Notes: a model not told the origin generated them from the sequence alone. Counted from the stretch's first letter, positions 24,514-34,099 are shown. The stretch: DNA of 64,000 bases from Lachnoclostridium edouardi (GCF_900240245.1 NZ_OESQ01000001.1:1961672-2025671); one strand, 5' to 3'. Made by a program: numbers and translations.

Positions 24514-25008
24514 ATGTCGGAGAAGAGAGAAGATTATATTACATGGGATGAGTATTTTATGGGAGTAGCTATGCTGGCGGGAAGAAGGTCAAAAGATCCC
24601 AGCACACAGGTGGGAAGCTGTATTGTCAGCCCGGACAATAAAATTTTGTCTATTGGCTACAACGGATTTCCTAAAGGCTGTTCAGACGACGAATTTCCCT
24701 GGGGTAAGGAACATGAGCAGGACGATCCCTTCCATGCAAAATACCTTTATACTACTCACAGCGAGTTGAACGCCATTTTAAATTATAGGGGAGGAAGTCT
24801 GGAGGGCAGCAAGCTGTATGTGACTTTATTCCCTTGTAATGAATGTGCGAAAGCCATTATCCAGGCAGGAATTAAAACTTTAATTTACAGGGAGGATAAA
24901 TATGCGCAGACGCCTTCTGTGCGGGCCTCCAAAAGAATGTTAAACGCAGCAGGCGTAAGATATTATCAATATCAGTCCACAGGACGGAAAATAGAACTGG
25001 AAGTGTAA
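24514..25008 (+). CDS. dCMP deaminase / ComEB-family cytidine deaminase-like protein
   Basis: 164 residues with the zinc-binding motifs of the deoxycytidylate deaminase family: THSELNAIL (histidine ligand and catalytic glutamate) and PCNECAKAI (two cysteine ligands). STQVGSCIVSPDNKILSIGYNG is the usual N-terminal block. It converts dCMP to dUMP for thymidylate synthesis; in competent Bacillus the orthologue is ComEB. It is two bases upstream of the radical SAM gene. Confidence 0.92.
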   Translation: MSEKREDYITWDEYFMGVAMLAGRRSKDPSTQVGSCIVSPDNKILSIGYNGFPKGCSDDEFPWGKEHEQDDPFHAKYLYTTHSELNAILNYRGGSLEGSKLYVTLFPCNECAKAIIQAGIKTLIYREDKYAQTPSVRASKRMLNAAGVRYYQYQSTGRKIELEV

Positions 25009-25010
25009 TT

Positions 25011-26744
25011 ATGAAATTTCTTTTAGCAGCTATTAATGCAAAATATATTCACTCTAATCTGGGGATTTACAGTTTGAAGGCATACGGAAAAAAACATGTT
25101 CCAGAGCTTTGTATAGAAATCGGGGAATATACCATTAATCATCAAATGGATCAGATTTTAAGAGATATTTATGTAAAGCAGCCGGATGCAGTAGGGTTTT
25201 CCTGTTATATTTGGAATATCACATATGTAAAGGAACTGATCAGGGACTTAAAAAAGGTGCTTCCCCAAATAGACATTTGGCTGGGAGGACCGGAGGTGTC
25301 CTACTGTGCCGGACAGCTGCTGAAAGAGGAAAAAAATATTACAGGAATTATGTGCGGGGAAGGGGAGCATACCTTTTCCCTTCTTTTAAAGGCTTACAAA
25401 CAGCTGGAGGAAAGGGGAAAGGGAGCTTTAAAGGAAAAAGATTCTTTTTCTCAAATACCAGGTCTGGTTTATCGCGGCCCGGAGGGAAACATTATAGAAA
25501 ATCACCCAGGCCAGCTGCTTTCTATGGATGAACTGCCTTTTTCCTACAGTGATTTAAAGGACTTGGAAAATAGAATTATTTACTATGAAAGCAGCAGAGG
25601 CTGTCCATTTTCCTGCAGCTACTGTCTGTCCTCCATTGATAAGTCGGTTAGATTCCGCAGCCTGGAGCTGGTAAAAAAGGAAATAGATTTCTTTCTGGAA
25701 AAGCAGGCGCCTCAGGTAAAGTTTGTAGACAGAACCTTTAACTGCAGAAAAGACAGAACAATAGAAATTTGGAATTATATTTTAAACCATGATAATGGAA
25801 TAACAAATTTTCATTTTGAAATTGCAGCAGACTTGCTGGATCAGGAAGAAATAGAGATTTTAAGAAAAATGCGGCCGGGCTTGGTACAGTTAGAGATCGG
25901 CGTTCAGACAACTAACTTAGACACTATTCAGGCAATTTGCAGAAAAACAGATCTGAATAAGCTGAAAGCAGCTGTGGAGGCTGTAAATCAGGGGAAAAAT
26001 GTCCATCAGCATTTAGATTTAATTGCAGGTCTGCCTTTTGAAGATTATGAAAGCTTTCAAAAATCCTTTGATCAAGTGTATTATATGGAGCCGGAACAGC
26101 TTCAGCTGGGATTTTTAAAGGTCTTAAAAGGCTCTAAAATGAAAGAAATGGCGAAGCAGTACGGCCTGAAATATAGAAGCTGCCCTCCTTATGAGGTTTT
26201 AAGCACCAGCTGGCTGACTTATGAAGAAGTAATCCGCCTTAAAGATATAGAGGAAATGGTGGAGGTGTATTATAACAGCGGGCAGTTTACAAAAACAATA
26301 AAGCTGCTGGAAACCTTATTTCCATCGCCCTTTAAAATGTTTGAGTATCTGGCGGATTATTATAGCCAGAAAGGATTATTTTCCGTAAAACATTCCAGAC
26401 TGGCCAGATTTGAAATCTTGTACCAGTTTGTTTGTATTTATGGAAAGGGAAGAGAGCAGGAATTTAGGGATTGTCTGATGTATGATTTATATTTAAGAGA
26501 AAAGGCCAAAAGCCGTCCTTCCTTTGCATCAGATCAGACACCATATAAGGAAGATATTAAAAAGTATTACGGGGAAAAAGGAAAGAAAGGGCCTGCCCAT
26601 ATTGAGGTAATGGAAAACGGAAGTTACATTTACTTTGATTATGATGACCGGGACCCTCTTACATACAATGCCAGGACAAAAATCCTGAGAGGAAAAACAG
26701 AAAGGACGCAGGATGGCAAAACGAGAGACAAAGGCAGAGCGTGA
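25011..26744 (+). CDS. B12-binding radical SAM protein with DUF4080-like C-terminus
   Basis: 577 residues. An N-terminal cobalamin-binding Rossmann region (about 1-140) is followed by a radical SAM core whose cluster motif is CPFSCSYC (CX3CX2C) near residues 195-202. The C-terminal extension of about 200 residues matches the DUF4080 type common in Clostridia. Substrate unknown; relatives methylate or rearrange unreactive carbons. It overlaps the nth gene by 32 bases, so the two are cotranscribed. Confidence 0.88.
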   Translation: MKFLLAAINAKYIHSNLGIYSLKAYGKKHVPELCIEIGEYTINHQMDQILRDIYVKQPDAVGFSCYIWNITYVKELIRDLKKVLPQIDIWLGGPEVSYCAGQLLKEEKNITGIMCGEGEHTFSLLLKAYKQLEERGKGALKEKDSFSQIPGLVYRGPEGNIIENHPGQLLSMDELPFSYSDLKDLENRIIYYESSRGCPFSCSYCLSSIDKSVRFRSLELVKKEIDFFLEKQAPQVKFVDRTFNCRKDRTIEIWNYILNHDNGITNFHFEIAADLLDQEEIEILRKMRPGLVQLEIGVQTTNLDTIQAICRKTDLNKLKAAVEAVNQGKNVHQHLDLIAGLPFEDYESFQKSFDQVYYMEPEQLQLGFLKVLKGSKMKEMAKQYGLKYRSCPPYEVLSTSWLTYEEVIRLKDIEEMVEVYYNSGQFTKTIKLLETLFPSPFKMFEYLADYYSQKGLFSVKHSRLARFEILYQFVCIYGKGREQEFRDCLMYDLYLREKAKSRPSFASDQTPYKEDIKKYYGEKGKKGPAHIEVMENGSYIYFDYDDRDPLTYNARTKILRGKTERTQDGKTRDKGRA

Positions 26745-27369
26745 TGTGAGAATTAAGAAAATACTGGAGGCATTAGATAAGGAATACGGCACAGAGTACA
26801 GATGTTACTTAAACCATGAAACACCATGGCAGCTGTTGATTGCAGTCATTATGAGCGCTCAGTGCACAGATGCCAGAGTGAATATTGTTACTGCAGATTT
26901 ATTTAAAAAATATAATACTCTGGAAAAATTTGCAGATGCTAAACTGGAGGAGCTGGAGCAGGATATTCATTCCATAGGCTTTTACCATATGAAAGCAAAA
27001 AATATTATTGCCTGCTGTAAAGCTTTAGTAGAACGTTTTGACGGCCAGGTGCCTGAAACATTAGAGGAGCTTACATCCCTGGCCGGAGTAGGAAGAAAAA
27101 CTGCAAATGTAATCAGAGGCAATATTTACAATGAACCAAGTATTGTGGTGGATACACATGTAAAACGAATTTCCAGAAAGCTGGGTCTGGCAAAATCACA
27201 GGAGCCGGAAAAAATAGAATATGAATTAATGAAGGTTCTTCCTAAAGGTCACTGGATACTTTGGAACATTCACATTATTACTTTAGGGCGCACAATCTGC
27301 ACAGCCAGAAGCCCAAAATGTGAAGATTGCTTTTTAAAGGAATATTGTCCGTCAAGAGGGATAAAGTAA
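26713..27369 (+). CDS. nth: Endonuclease III
   Basis: 218 residues. The helix-hairpin-helix LAGVGRKTANVI contains the catalytic lysine, VVDTHVKRIS the catalytic aspartate, and the C-terminus has a four-cysteine iron-sulfur cluster motif (CX6CX2CX5C, ending CEDCFLKEYC). It is a DNA glycosylase/AP lyase for oxidised pyrimidines. It is coupled to the radical SAM gene upstream and the exonuclease gene downstream. Confidence 0.97.
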   Translation: MAKRETKAERDVRIKKILEALDKEYGTEYRCYLNHETPWQLLIAVIMSAQCTDARVNIVTADLFKKYNTLEKFADAKLEELEQDIHSIGFYHMKAKNIIACCKALVERFDGQVPETLEELTSLAGVGRKTANVIRGNIYNEPSIVVDTHVKRISRKLGLAKSQEPEKIEYELMKVLPKGHWILWNIHIITLGRTICTARSPKCEDCFLKEYCPSRGIK

Positions 27370-28082
27370 TGATAGAGGGAAGATTAGTAGCTGTAGATCT
27401 GGAGACAACAGGTTTGAATCCTAAAACAGAACGGATTTTAGAAATTGGAGCTGTTTTGGTGGAAAACGGGAAGGTAAAGGACAGGTTTTCTGCTTTAATT
27501 GATCCTAAACGGCAGATTTCCCAAAGAATTGTGGAGCTGACAGGAATTACTGATGAAATGGTGGCGGGAAAGCCGGATATTCAGGAGGCGCTGCCTGAAT
27601 TTCTTAAATTTTGCAAAGACTATCCCCTGTTAGGGCATCATATTATTTTTGATTATAGTTTTCTGAAAAGAGCAGCTGTAAATCAGGGATATTCCTTTGA
27701 AAGAACGGGCATTGATACCTTGGCTGTATGCAGAAAATTTATTCCGGAAAATGAAAAGAAAAATCTGCAGGCAGCCTGCAAGTGGTTTCAGGTGCAGACA
27801 GAAAAATCCCATCGGGCTTTAGAGGATGCGTTGGCAGCCTACAGGTTGTATGAAGCTATGGAACAGAAGTATGGGGGGAAGTATCCGGAGGTCTTTTCTC
27901 CGAAAGAGCTGAAATACAAGGTAAAAAGGGAGCATCCGGCTTCAAAAAGGCAAAAAGAAGTCTTGCAGTATTTAATAAAATATCATAAAATAAACCTATC
28001 TGTGCAGCTTGACGATTTGTCGAAAAATGAGGCGTCAAGGCTTACAGACCAGATTATTTCCCAGTATGGGAGGATACAATAG
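27369..28082 (+). CDS. DnaQ/PolC-like 3'-5' exonuclease
   Basis: 237 residues from the ATG at 27369, which overlaps the nth stop and follows AAGAGGG by 8 bases. The exonuclease motifs are VAVDLETTGLNPKTERILEIG (ExoI), HHIIFDYSFLKRA (ExoII) and HRALEDALAAYRLY (ExoIII, HxAxxD). The last 60 residues are basic and helical. Such free-standing proteins act in DNA repair or proofreading; the exact role is not known. The operon with endonuclease III supports repair. Confidence 0.9.
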   Translation: MIEGRLVAVDLETTGLNPKTERILEIGAVLVENGKVKDRFSALIDPKRQISQRIVELTGITDEMVAGKPDIQEALPEFLKFCKDYPLLGHHIIFDYSFLKRAAVNQGYSFERTGIDTLAVCRKFIPENEKKNLQAACKWFQVQTEKSHRALEDALAAYRLYEAMEQKYGGKYPEVFSPKELKYKVKREHPASKRQKEVLQYLIKYHKINLSVQLDDLSKNEASRLTDQIISQYGRIQ

Positions 28083-28112
28083 AAAGAGTATTATAAAAGA
28101 GGTGAGATAAAT

Positions 28113-28223
28113 ATGATGAATTTTGGGAATAAAAATGGAAGAAAGATTTTTTCTACCATTATTATTATAGTACTGGTGGCTGCAATGGTAGTTCCTATGG
28201 CCCTTAGTGTATTCCCGTTTTAA
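28113..28223 (+). CDS. 36-residue single-span membrane peptide
   Basis: Starts MMNFGNKNGRKIF, followed by a hydrophobic helix of about 20 residues (STIIIIVLVAAMVVPMALSV). AGAGGTGAG lies 6 bases upstream, so it is likely translated. A short basic N-terminus plus one membrane helix gives no clear function. Peptides of this style occur in Lachnospiraceae, but I cannot name the family. Confidence 0.65.
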   Translation: MMNFGNKNGRKIFSTIIIIVLVAAMVVPMALSVFPF

Positions 28224-28317
28224 AAATTGGGTATTTTGCAGCAGTTTATACAGTATATAAAGTATGTAATATGAAACATATAACAAGGTAATCTTTTAGA
28301 AGTTTGAGGAGTGGATT

Positions 28318-29925
28318 ATGAAAAAGAAAGTGTGGGCCGGAGGCGTTTTTGCAGCGTGCCTGGCTGTAGGGGTATTAACAGCTGCGCCTTTATATACAGG
28401 GGCGGCTGAGCTTCCCGCAGGACTTACTGCAGGGGGACAGGATCTGGGCGGTTTAACAAGGGAAGAGGCTGACCAGAAAATCAGAGAGTATGTAAGCAGT
28501 ATGGAGAATCAAAAGATTACCCTGGAAATTGGAGACCAGTCTGTAGAAACTACAGCTAAGGATTTAGGTTTTCATTGGAGCAATGAGGATGCAGTAGGCG
28601 AGGCTGTGGGAAAGCTGACAGAGGGCAACCTGCTGAAGCGTTATATGGCTGCCAGGGACCTGGAAAAGGAAGGGGCGGAAGTAAAGATTGAGACGGCTGT
28701 GGACAGCGGGGCTGTGGAGACCTTTGTAAATGAAAATTGTTCCGGCCTTGCGGGAGCGGCTCAGGACGCCACCATTACACGTGTGGACGGTCAGTTTCAG
28801 ATTACTCCTTCTGCAAAAGGAGTAGTTGTAGATATAGAGGCTACGAAAAATGCTTTGGATCAGGCTATGGCAGAGGGATTGGACCAGCCGGTTCAGGTTG
28901 CGGCAGTAGTTACTGAAAGCGATCCTAAGATTACTACAGAAATGTTGGAGACAATTCAGGACGTGCTGGGAACCTGCACTACAGATTTCAGCAGCAGCGG
29001 CGCTTCCCGTTCTAAGAATCTCCAGGTAGGTTCAGCTAAAATAAACGGCCGCGTACTTTTGCCTGGAGAAACATTGTCAGGCTATGAGTGTATGCAGCCA
29101 TTTACTACGGCAAACGGATATGCCACAGCTGCGGCATATGAAAACGGCCAGGTAGTAGACAGCATTGGAGGAGGCGTGTGCCAGATCGCCACAACCATGT
29201 ACGATATGGCCCTTTATGCAGAGCTGGAGATTACGCAGAGACAGAACCATTCTATGACCGTAGCTTATGTAAAGCCGTCTATGGATGCAGCCATTGCCGG
29301 CACATATAAGGATATTAAGATTACTAATAATTATGATACGCCTATTTATATTGAGGCTTACACATCAGGAAAAAAACTGACCTTTACCTGTTACGGAAAA
29401 GAGACAAGACCGGCAAACAGAAAGGTGGAATATATTTCAGAGACTTTAGGCTATGTAGACCCGGGAGCTCCTATTGAGAAGGTGGATAATTCTATGGCTC
29501 CGGGAGCCAGGAAAAGACTTCAGTCCTCCCACACAGGATTAAGATCTAGATTGTGGAAGGTAGTTACGGTAGACGGAAAAGAAACAGAGAGGACTGTGCT
29601 TCACACAGACACCTATAATGCTTCAAAAGCTATTTACGCAGTAGGGCCAGCGGCAGCTCCGCCAACAGAGGCGCCTGCACCGGTGGAGACGCCGCCGGCA
29701 GAGACAGAGCCGCAAGTAGCGGCTCCGGTAGAGGGCGTGGACGGAGGACCAGGAGTTTCTGCGCCTCAGCAGTCTGCGGAGGCCCCGGCGGCCGGACCAG
29801 GTTCAGAAGCCCCAGAGGCGGCGGCTCCAGCGCCTCAGCCGGAAACAGGGGCGCCTCAGCCGTCTGCAGAAGTCCCGGCACCTCAGCCGGAGACTCCTGC
29901 TGATAACGGAGGCGAACCGGCCTGA
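28318..29925 (+). CDS. VanW-family secreted protein with peptidoglycan-binding-like repeats
   Basis: 535 residues. A signal peptide occupies about 1-30. Two PG_binding_4-like segments follow (about 35-200), then a VanW domain (about 235-370) with LLPGETLSGYE and GGGVCQIATTMYDMAL. Residues from about 440 are a tail rich in Pro, Ala and Glu, typical of wall-spanning or flexible linkers. VanW occurs in some vancomycin operons, but its biochemical role is unknown; here there are no van genes. The next gene overlaps its stop (TGATG). Confidence 0.9.
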   Translation: MKKKVWAGGVFAACLAVGVLTAAPLYTGAAELPAGLTAGGQDLGGLTREEADQKIREYVSSMENQKITLEIGDQSVETTAKDLGFHWSNEDAVGEAVGKLTEGNLLKRYMAARDLEKEGAEVKIETAVDSGAVETFVNENCSGLAGAAQDATITRVDGQFQITPSAKGVVVDIEATKNALDQAMAEGLDQPVQVAAVVTESDPKITTEMLETIQDVLGTCTTDFSSSGASRSKNLQVGSAKINGRVLLPGETLSGYECMQPFTTANGYATAAAYENGQVVDSIGGGVCQIATTMYDMALYAELEITQRQNHSMTVAYVKPSMDAAIAGTYKDIKITNNYDTPIYIEAYTSGKKLTFTCYGKETRPANRKVEYISETLGYVDPGAPIEKVDNSMAPGARKRLQSSHTGLRSRLWKVVTVDGKETERTVLHTDTYNASKAIYAVGPAAAPPTEAPAPVETPPAETEPQVAAPVEGVDGGPGVSAPQQSAEAPAAGPGSEAPEAAAPAPQPETGAPQPSAEVPAPQPETPADNGGEPA

Positions 29926-30554
29926 TGAGAAGAAAAATAGACAGAGCCTGTGAGGGAACAGTAAAACCAGGGCAGGAACTGGTGGCAGCCGGCTTTGCCG
30001 GAAGAGCGGGAGCAGCTTTGATTGCAAAAGCCAGAGAAGAAGAGCTGACTGAACATTTCAGCCGGCTGTATGTAGAGAGCATTTACAATTACAAAGAAGT
30101 ACCAGCAGACAGGAATCTGGAGCAGTGGAGGCCATTGGGCGCGACTGAGCGGGAGATGGCAGGAGAGGGCGGAATTTTAGCCGCCCTCTGGAATTTGCTC
30201 TGCGCCTACGGCGTAGGAGGAAATTTTACTCTGCGACAGATTCCTGTTACACAAGAAACCATAGAAATATGCGAGTATTACAATTTAAATCCATATAGAC
30301 TGTACAGCGAAAATTGTGTGATTCTTGTAACTGACAACGGAGGCAGGCTGGTAAAGGAGCTGGAAAAAGAGGGAATTTGCGCAGCTGTAATCGGAAGTGT
30401 GCTTTCAGGAGTGAAAATTGAAATTCAGACAGCTGAGGGAACAGCGTACCTGGAACGGCCGTCTGGAGATGAAATAGAAAAGGTAAAGAGGAGGCAGAAG
30501 AAGATCTATGAGAGAGAAGATTTTGGCGGTAATGGAGAAGAACAGCAGAATTGA
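29925..30554 (+). CDS. AIR-synthase/HypE C-terminal-like protein
   Basis: 209 residues. GEGGILAALWNLLCAYGVGG, and later a YRLYSENCVILVTDNGG segment, recall the C-terminal domain of AIR synthase-related proteins (PurM, HypE, ThiL). The N-terminal ATP-binding half of that fold is missing, so it is a half-length family member. It overlaps the VanW gene upstream and the Lrp gene downstream, suggesting one transcript. Role unknown. Similar short genes precede Lrp-aminotransferase pairs in related genomes as far as I recall. Confidence 0.6.
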   Translation: MRRKIDRACEGTVKPGQELVAAGFAGRAGAALIAKAREEELTEHFSRLYVESIYNYKEVPADRNLEQWRPLGATEREMAGEGGILAALWNLLCAYGVGGNFTLRQIPVTQETIEICEYYNLNPYRLYSENCVILVTDNGGRLVKELEKEGICAAVIGSVLSGVKIEIQTAEGTAYLERPSGDEIEKVKRRQKKIYEREDFGGNGEEQQN

Positions 30555-30990
30555 TGTAAAGGACCTGGCGGTTTTGCTGGGGGAAAGCGAAGTGGCGGTT
30601 GTCAATGAAATCGCTGAAATGGAGAAAGAGAGAATTATCTGCGGATATCATACTTTAATTGACTGGGATAAAACAGGAGACGAGAGAGTGACAGCTTTAA
30701 TAGAAGTAAAGGTAACTCCTCAAAGAGGCATGGGATTTGACAAGGTTGCAGAGCGGATTTACCAGTACAACGAGGTGACTGCCGTTTACCTTATGTCCGG
30801 TGCCTTTGACTTTACTGTGATTATTGAAGGCAGAACTATGCGCCAGGTAGCTCAGTTTGTATCAGACAAACTGTCTCCAATGGAGTCTGTGTTAAGCACA
30901 GCCACTCATTTTATTTTGAAAAAATATAAAGACCACGGCACAATTATTGCAGAAGAAGAGCAGGATGAAAGGATGTTGATTACCCCATGA
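30508..30990 (+). CDS. Lrp/AsnC-family transcriptional regulator
   Basis: 160 residues. An N-terminal winged helix (about 1-55, SRIDVKDLAVLLGESEVAVV) is followed by a C-terminal RAM/ACT-like ligand domain (about 65-145). It overlaps the preceding gene by 47 bases and the following aminotransferase by 4. Family members sense amino acids, so it probably controls the aminotransferase gene it is coupled to. Confidence 0.9.
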   Translation: MREKILAVMEKNSRIDVKDLAVLLGESEVAVVNEIAEMEKERIICGYHTLIDWDKTGDERVTALIEVKVTPQRGMGFDKVAERIYQYNEVTAVYLMSGAFDFTVIIEGRTMRQVAQFVSDKLSPMESVLSTATHFILKKYKDHGTIIAEEEQDERMLITP

Positions 30991-32156
30991 GAAATCCATT
31001 GTCAGAAACTATAGTACAGATTCCGCCGTCAGGAATCAGGAAGTTTTTCGATATAGTCAGCGAGATGAAGGACGCCATTTCCCTGGGCGTAGGAGAACCG
31101 GACTTTGACACTCCATGGCATATTAGAGAAGAGGGAATTTATTCCCTGGAAAAGGGACGTACCTTTTATACTTCCAATGCAGGTTTGAGAGATTTAAAGG
31201 TGGAGATCTGCAATTATCTAAAAAGAAAATGCAGCCTTACATATAATCCTGACACAGAAGTAATGGTAACTGTAGGAGGCAGCGAGGCCATAGATATTGC
31301 TTTAAGAGCAATGCTGGACCCTGCAGACGAGGTTTTAATTCCTCAGCCCAGCTATGTTTCCTACGTGCCCTGCACTATTTTGGCAGGAGGCACGCCGGTG
31401 ATTATTGAACTGGAGGAAAAAGACCAGTTTAAGCTGACCCTGGAAAAGCTGCTGGAAAAAATCACGCCTAAAACTAAGGTGCTGGTAATCCCGTTTCCTA
31501 ATAACCCAACAGGCGCTATTATGGAAAAGGAGGAGCTGGAAAAAATCGCTGAGATTGTAGTTGAGAAAGATTTATTTGTAATTTCAGATGAGATTTACTG
31601 CGAATTAACATACAAGGGAAACCATGTCTCTATTGCCTCCTTCCCTGGAATGCAGGAGAGAACAGTGCTGATTAACGGATTTTCCAAGTCATATGCCATG
31701 ACTGGATGGAGACTGGGATATGCGGCTGCGCCGGAAGTAATATTAAAACAGATGCTGAAAATCCATCAGTTTGCTATTATGTGCGCCCCTACTACCAGCC
31801 AGTATGCAGCTGTTTCCGCTTTGAAAAATGGGGATGAGGATGTAAAAAATATGCGGGAGTCTTATAACCAGCGCCGCAGATTTTTGGTAAATGCCTTCCG
31901 GGAAATGGGATTGGACTGCTTTGAGCCCTTCGGAGCTTTTTATGTATTTCCAAGTATTAAACGGTTTGGCATGAGCTCTGACGAGTTCTGCATGGAACTG
32001 TTAAAGCAGGAAAAGGTAGCCGTAGTGCCGGGAACTGCCTTTGGAGCCAGCGGAGAAGGATTTATCCGTGTTTCCTACGCATATTCATTGAAAAACCTGA
32101 AGGAAGCTCTGGGGCGTATTGAAAAATTTGTAAATCGCCTGGACGGAAAGGCCTAA
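30987..32156 (+). CDS. Class I/II pyridoxal-phosphate aminotransferase
   Basis: 389 residues of fold type I. VGGSEAIDIALRAM binds the phosphate region, PFPNNPTGA and SDEIYCELTY contact PLP, and the Schiff-base lysine is in INGFSKSYAMTGWRLGY. It resembles PatA/aromatic aminotransferases; substrate not determined. The start ATG overlaps the Lrp stop, so the pair is translationally coupled. Confidence 0.92.
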   Translation: MRNPLSETIVQIPPSGIRKFFDIVSEMKDAISLGVGEPDFDTPWHIREEGIYSLEKGRTFYTSNAGLRDLKVEICNYLKRKCSLTYNPDTEVMVTVGGSEAIDIALRAMLDPADEVLIPQPSYVSYVPCTILAGGTPVIIELEEKDQFKLTLEKLLEKITPKTKVLVIPFPNNPTGAIMEKEELEKIAEIVVEKDLFVISDEIYCELTYKGNHVSIASFPGMQERTVLINGFSKSYAMTGWRLGYAAAPEVILKQMLKIHQFAIMCAPTTSQYAAVSALKNGDEDVKNMRESYNQRRRFLVNAFREMGLDCFEPFGAFYVFPSIKRFGMSSDEFCMELLKQEKVAVVPGTAFGASGEGFIRVSYAYSLKNLKEALGRIEKFVNRLDGKA

Positions 32157-32159
32157 AAT

Positions 32160-32654
32160 ATGAATATAGTTTTATTTGAGCCGGAGATGCCGGCCAATAC
32201 AGGAAATATTGGACGTACCTGTGTAGCCACAGATACGAAGCTGCATTTAATTGAACCTTTAGGCTTTAAATTAAACGAGAAGGCCATTAAACGGGCGGGG
32301 CTGGATTACTGGGATAAGCTGGACGTGATAGTGTACAGCGATTATCAGGATTTCCTCTCTAAAAATCCGGGGGCGAAAATCTATATGGCTACTACAAAAG
32401 CCCCTTCTGTATATACAGACGTAAAATATGAGCCTGACTGCTTTATTATGTTTGGCCCGGAAAGCCGGGGGATTCCAGAAGAGATTTTATTGGAAAACCA
32501 GGAGACCTGCGTAAGAATCCCTATGTGGGGAGATATTCGTTCCTTAAACCTGTCTAATTCTGTAGCTGTAATTTTATATGAGGCTTTAAGACAAAATGGT
32601 TTTGAGGATATGAAAATGAAAGGCAATTTAACAAAATATAAGTGGTCTGAATAA
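32160..32654 (+). CDS. trmL: tRNA (cytidine(34)-2'-O)-methyltransferase
   Basis: 164 residues of the SPOUT class. It starts with VLFEPEMPANTGNIGRTC; the knot region has FGPESRGIPEE and IPMWGDIRSLNLSNSVAV. Length and motifs match TrmL/YibK, which methylates the wobble nucleotide of leucine tRNAs. It is three bases after the aminotransferase stop and is followed by a strong terminator. Confidence 0.95.
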   Translation: MNIVLFEPEMPANTGNIGRTCVATDTKLHLIEPLGFKLNEKAIKRAGLDYWDKLDVIVYSDYQDFLSKNPGAKIYMATTKAPSVYTDVKYEPDCFIMFGPESRGIPEEILLENQETCVRIPMWGDIRSLNLSNSVAVILYEALRQNGFEDMKMKGNLTKYKWSE

Positions 32655-32674
32655 GAAAAGCAAAGGTAAAATAT

Positions 32675-32750
32675 GGAGGCTGCTGTTAAGTAATCAATGA
32701 ATGTTTTGATTAAAATGTTCTGATTGATTTAACAGCAGCCTCCTTTTATT
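32675..32750 (+). terminator. Rho-independent terminator after trmL
   Basis: GGAGGCTGCTGTTAA (32675-32689) pairs perfectly with TTAACAGCAGCCTCC (32729-32743) and is followed by TTTTATTT. Confidence 0.88.
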
Positions 32751-32779
32751 TCCCGGGCAAGCCTTTGTTATTTAGACTT

Positions 32780-34099
32780 TCAAAGACTTACCTTCATAGA
32801 AATTTTTTTAGGTTTAGGCTTTGAGGCAATATCCTTGTACCGGTAAATACTTAAAAGAATTCCCAGCATAAAGTATGTAATTAAGGTGGAGCGCAGCCCA
32901 TAAGAAAAGAACGGCATACATAATTGGCTGAATAATATATAACCTAAATTAGAAAGTACATACCTGACTGTTTCTAAGGACAGGACAAGGCCGCAGCTTA
33001 GACCTACTATCATGCCAAGCTGATTGGGCTGGCGGAAACAGATGTAGAAAATTCTCATAAACAGCAGTCCAAAAGCCAGGAGAAGAAGGCAGGTCCCTCC
33101 AATGCCTAAATATGTAAATAAGTATGTAATAATATAATCATAAGAATACCCAGGCAGCATCTGCTCTAAAGGCAGATTGGAGGAAGCGGAGCCCCATAAG
33201 GCCCAGGAATCCTTCAGACTGAAAATAGAGGCCTGAATATAGGTGCTTCCGTGAGGTTCAAATAAAGGATTGCCCAGAGCCTGTAATCTGGCGATTTGGT
33301 AAGGCTGTAAAAGACCTAAAGTTGGCCCCAAAATAAGGAACAAAACAATTCCTGCAAGTGAAAGGCCCCACATGGAACAGATCAAAAGAATCTTGCGGGA
33401 GATAAACCATCCTTTTGCCGCGGCGGCAGTCATAATCAAAAGAAATATTGTATATAGGCATACAAACATATTTATGGAATGATAGATAAAGAAAACAGGC
33501 AAAAGAGAAATACCTCCGCAGATGCAGCAGACTGCAAAGCCTCTTTTCCCCTGCCCTCTGCTTCTATATACAATTCCCGCAAAACAGGGCGCTAATAAAT
33601 AAAGAATAATCTGTATGTAAATATATCCTCCGTTAACAGGCCTTACAAAGACCGGCGCAACAGAAAGGGAAACAGTGCAGAAGCCCCACAGAAGGAAGGT
33701 ATACTTTCCTATTAAGGTATAATCTATAAAATAAACGCCTATCATAAGAAGCAATCCTAACCCGGTATAAATACACTGACGGAAGAATTGATTATAATTG
33801 GCATCAGCAGACATATGGTATTGAACAGCCAGTCCTGCTAAGCTGAATAAAATAATGATGATCAGGGTTTTCCAGTCTGTGCGGGGACGGTGAATTCTAT
33901 CCATCTCCATCCCGACTTTTACCGGATCTCCCATCTGCCGAATACTTTCAGCTAACGCTTCAGGCGGTTCCATTCCCATTTCCTGAAAGGCCTCTGTCTG
34001 ATCCTCAATATGAGCAGATATTTCCTCCTGAACAAAGGTCCTGGCTTTCCTGCTTCGGATTTGGGCAGATAACAGCGCTAAGTACTCAGACCGCTCCAT
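32780..34099 (-). CDS. SEDS (FtsW/RodA/SpoVE)-like membrane protein with N-terminal HAAS-like domain
   Basis: 439 residues from the ATG at 34099, 8 bases after AGGAGG; the GTG at 34108 overlaps that site. Residues 1-75 are soluble and resemble the HAAS/DUF1700 leader often found with PadR regulators (FVQEEISAHIEDQTEAF). About ten membrane segments follow, with a FtsW/RodA-like pattern. GYSYDYIITYLFTYLGIGG aligns with the HTDFIFA catalytic-aspartate region of SEDS glycosyltransferases, and the aspartate is kept. The PadR gene overlaps it upstream. It may polymerise glycan under conditional control, with no cognate PBP nearby. Confidence 0.8.
   Translation of the reverse strand: MERSEYLALLSAQIRSRKARTFVQEEISAHIEDQTEAFQEMGMEPPEALAESIRQMGDPVKVGMEMDRIHRPRTDWKTLIIIILFSLAGLAVQYHMSADANYNQFFRQCIYTGLGLLLMIGVYFIDYTLIGKYTFLLWGFCTVSLSVAPVFVRPVNGGYIYIQIILYLLAPCFAGIVYRSRGQGKRGFAVCCICGGISLLPVFFIYHSINMFVCLYTIFLLIMTAAAAKGWFISRKILLICSMWGLSLAGIVLFLILGPTLGLLQPYQIARLQALGNPLFEPHGSTYIQASIFSLKDSWALWGSASSNLPLEQMLPGYSYDYIITYLFTYLGIGGTCLLLLAFGLLFMRIFYICFRQPNQLGMIVGLSCGLVLSLETVRYVLSNLGYILFSQLCMPFFSYGLRSTLITYFMLGILLSIYRYKDIASKPKPKKISMKVSL

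Noticed and set aside
25011..26744. Radical SAM protein as part of a peptide-modification (RiPP) cluster
   Set aside because: No precursor peptide or transporter gene is nearby; the neighbours are DNA repair and nucleotide genes, and the B12/DUF4080 layout is a housekeeping-like family in Clostridia.
28318..29925. VanW gene as evidence of vancomycin resistance
   Set aside because: VanW proteins are common outside van operons, and no ligase, dehydrogenase or dipeptidase genes are present.
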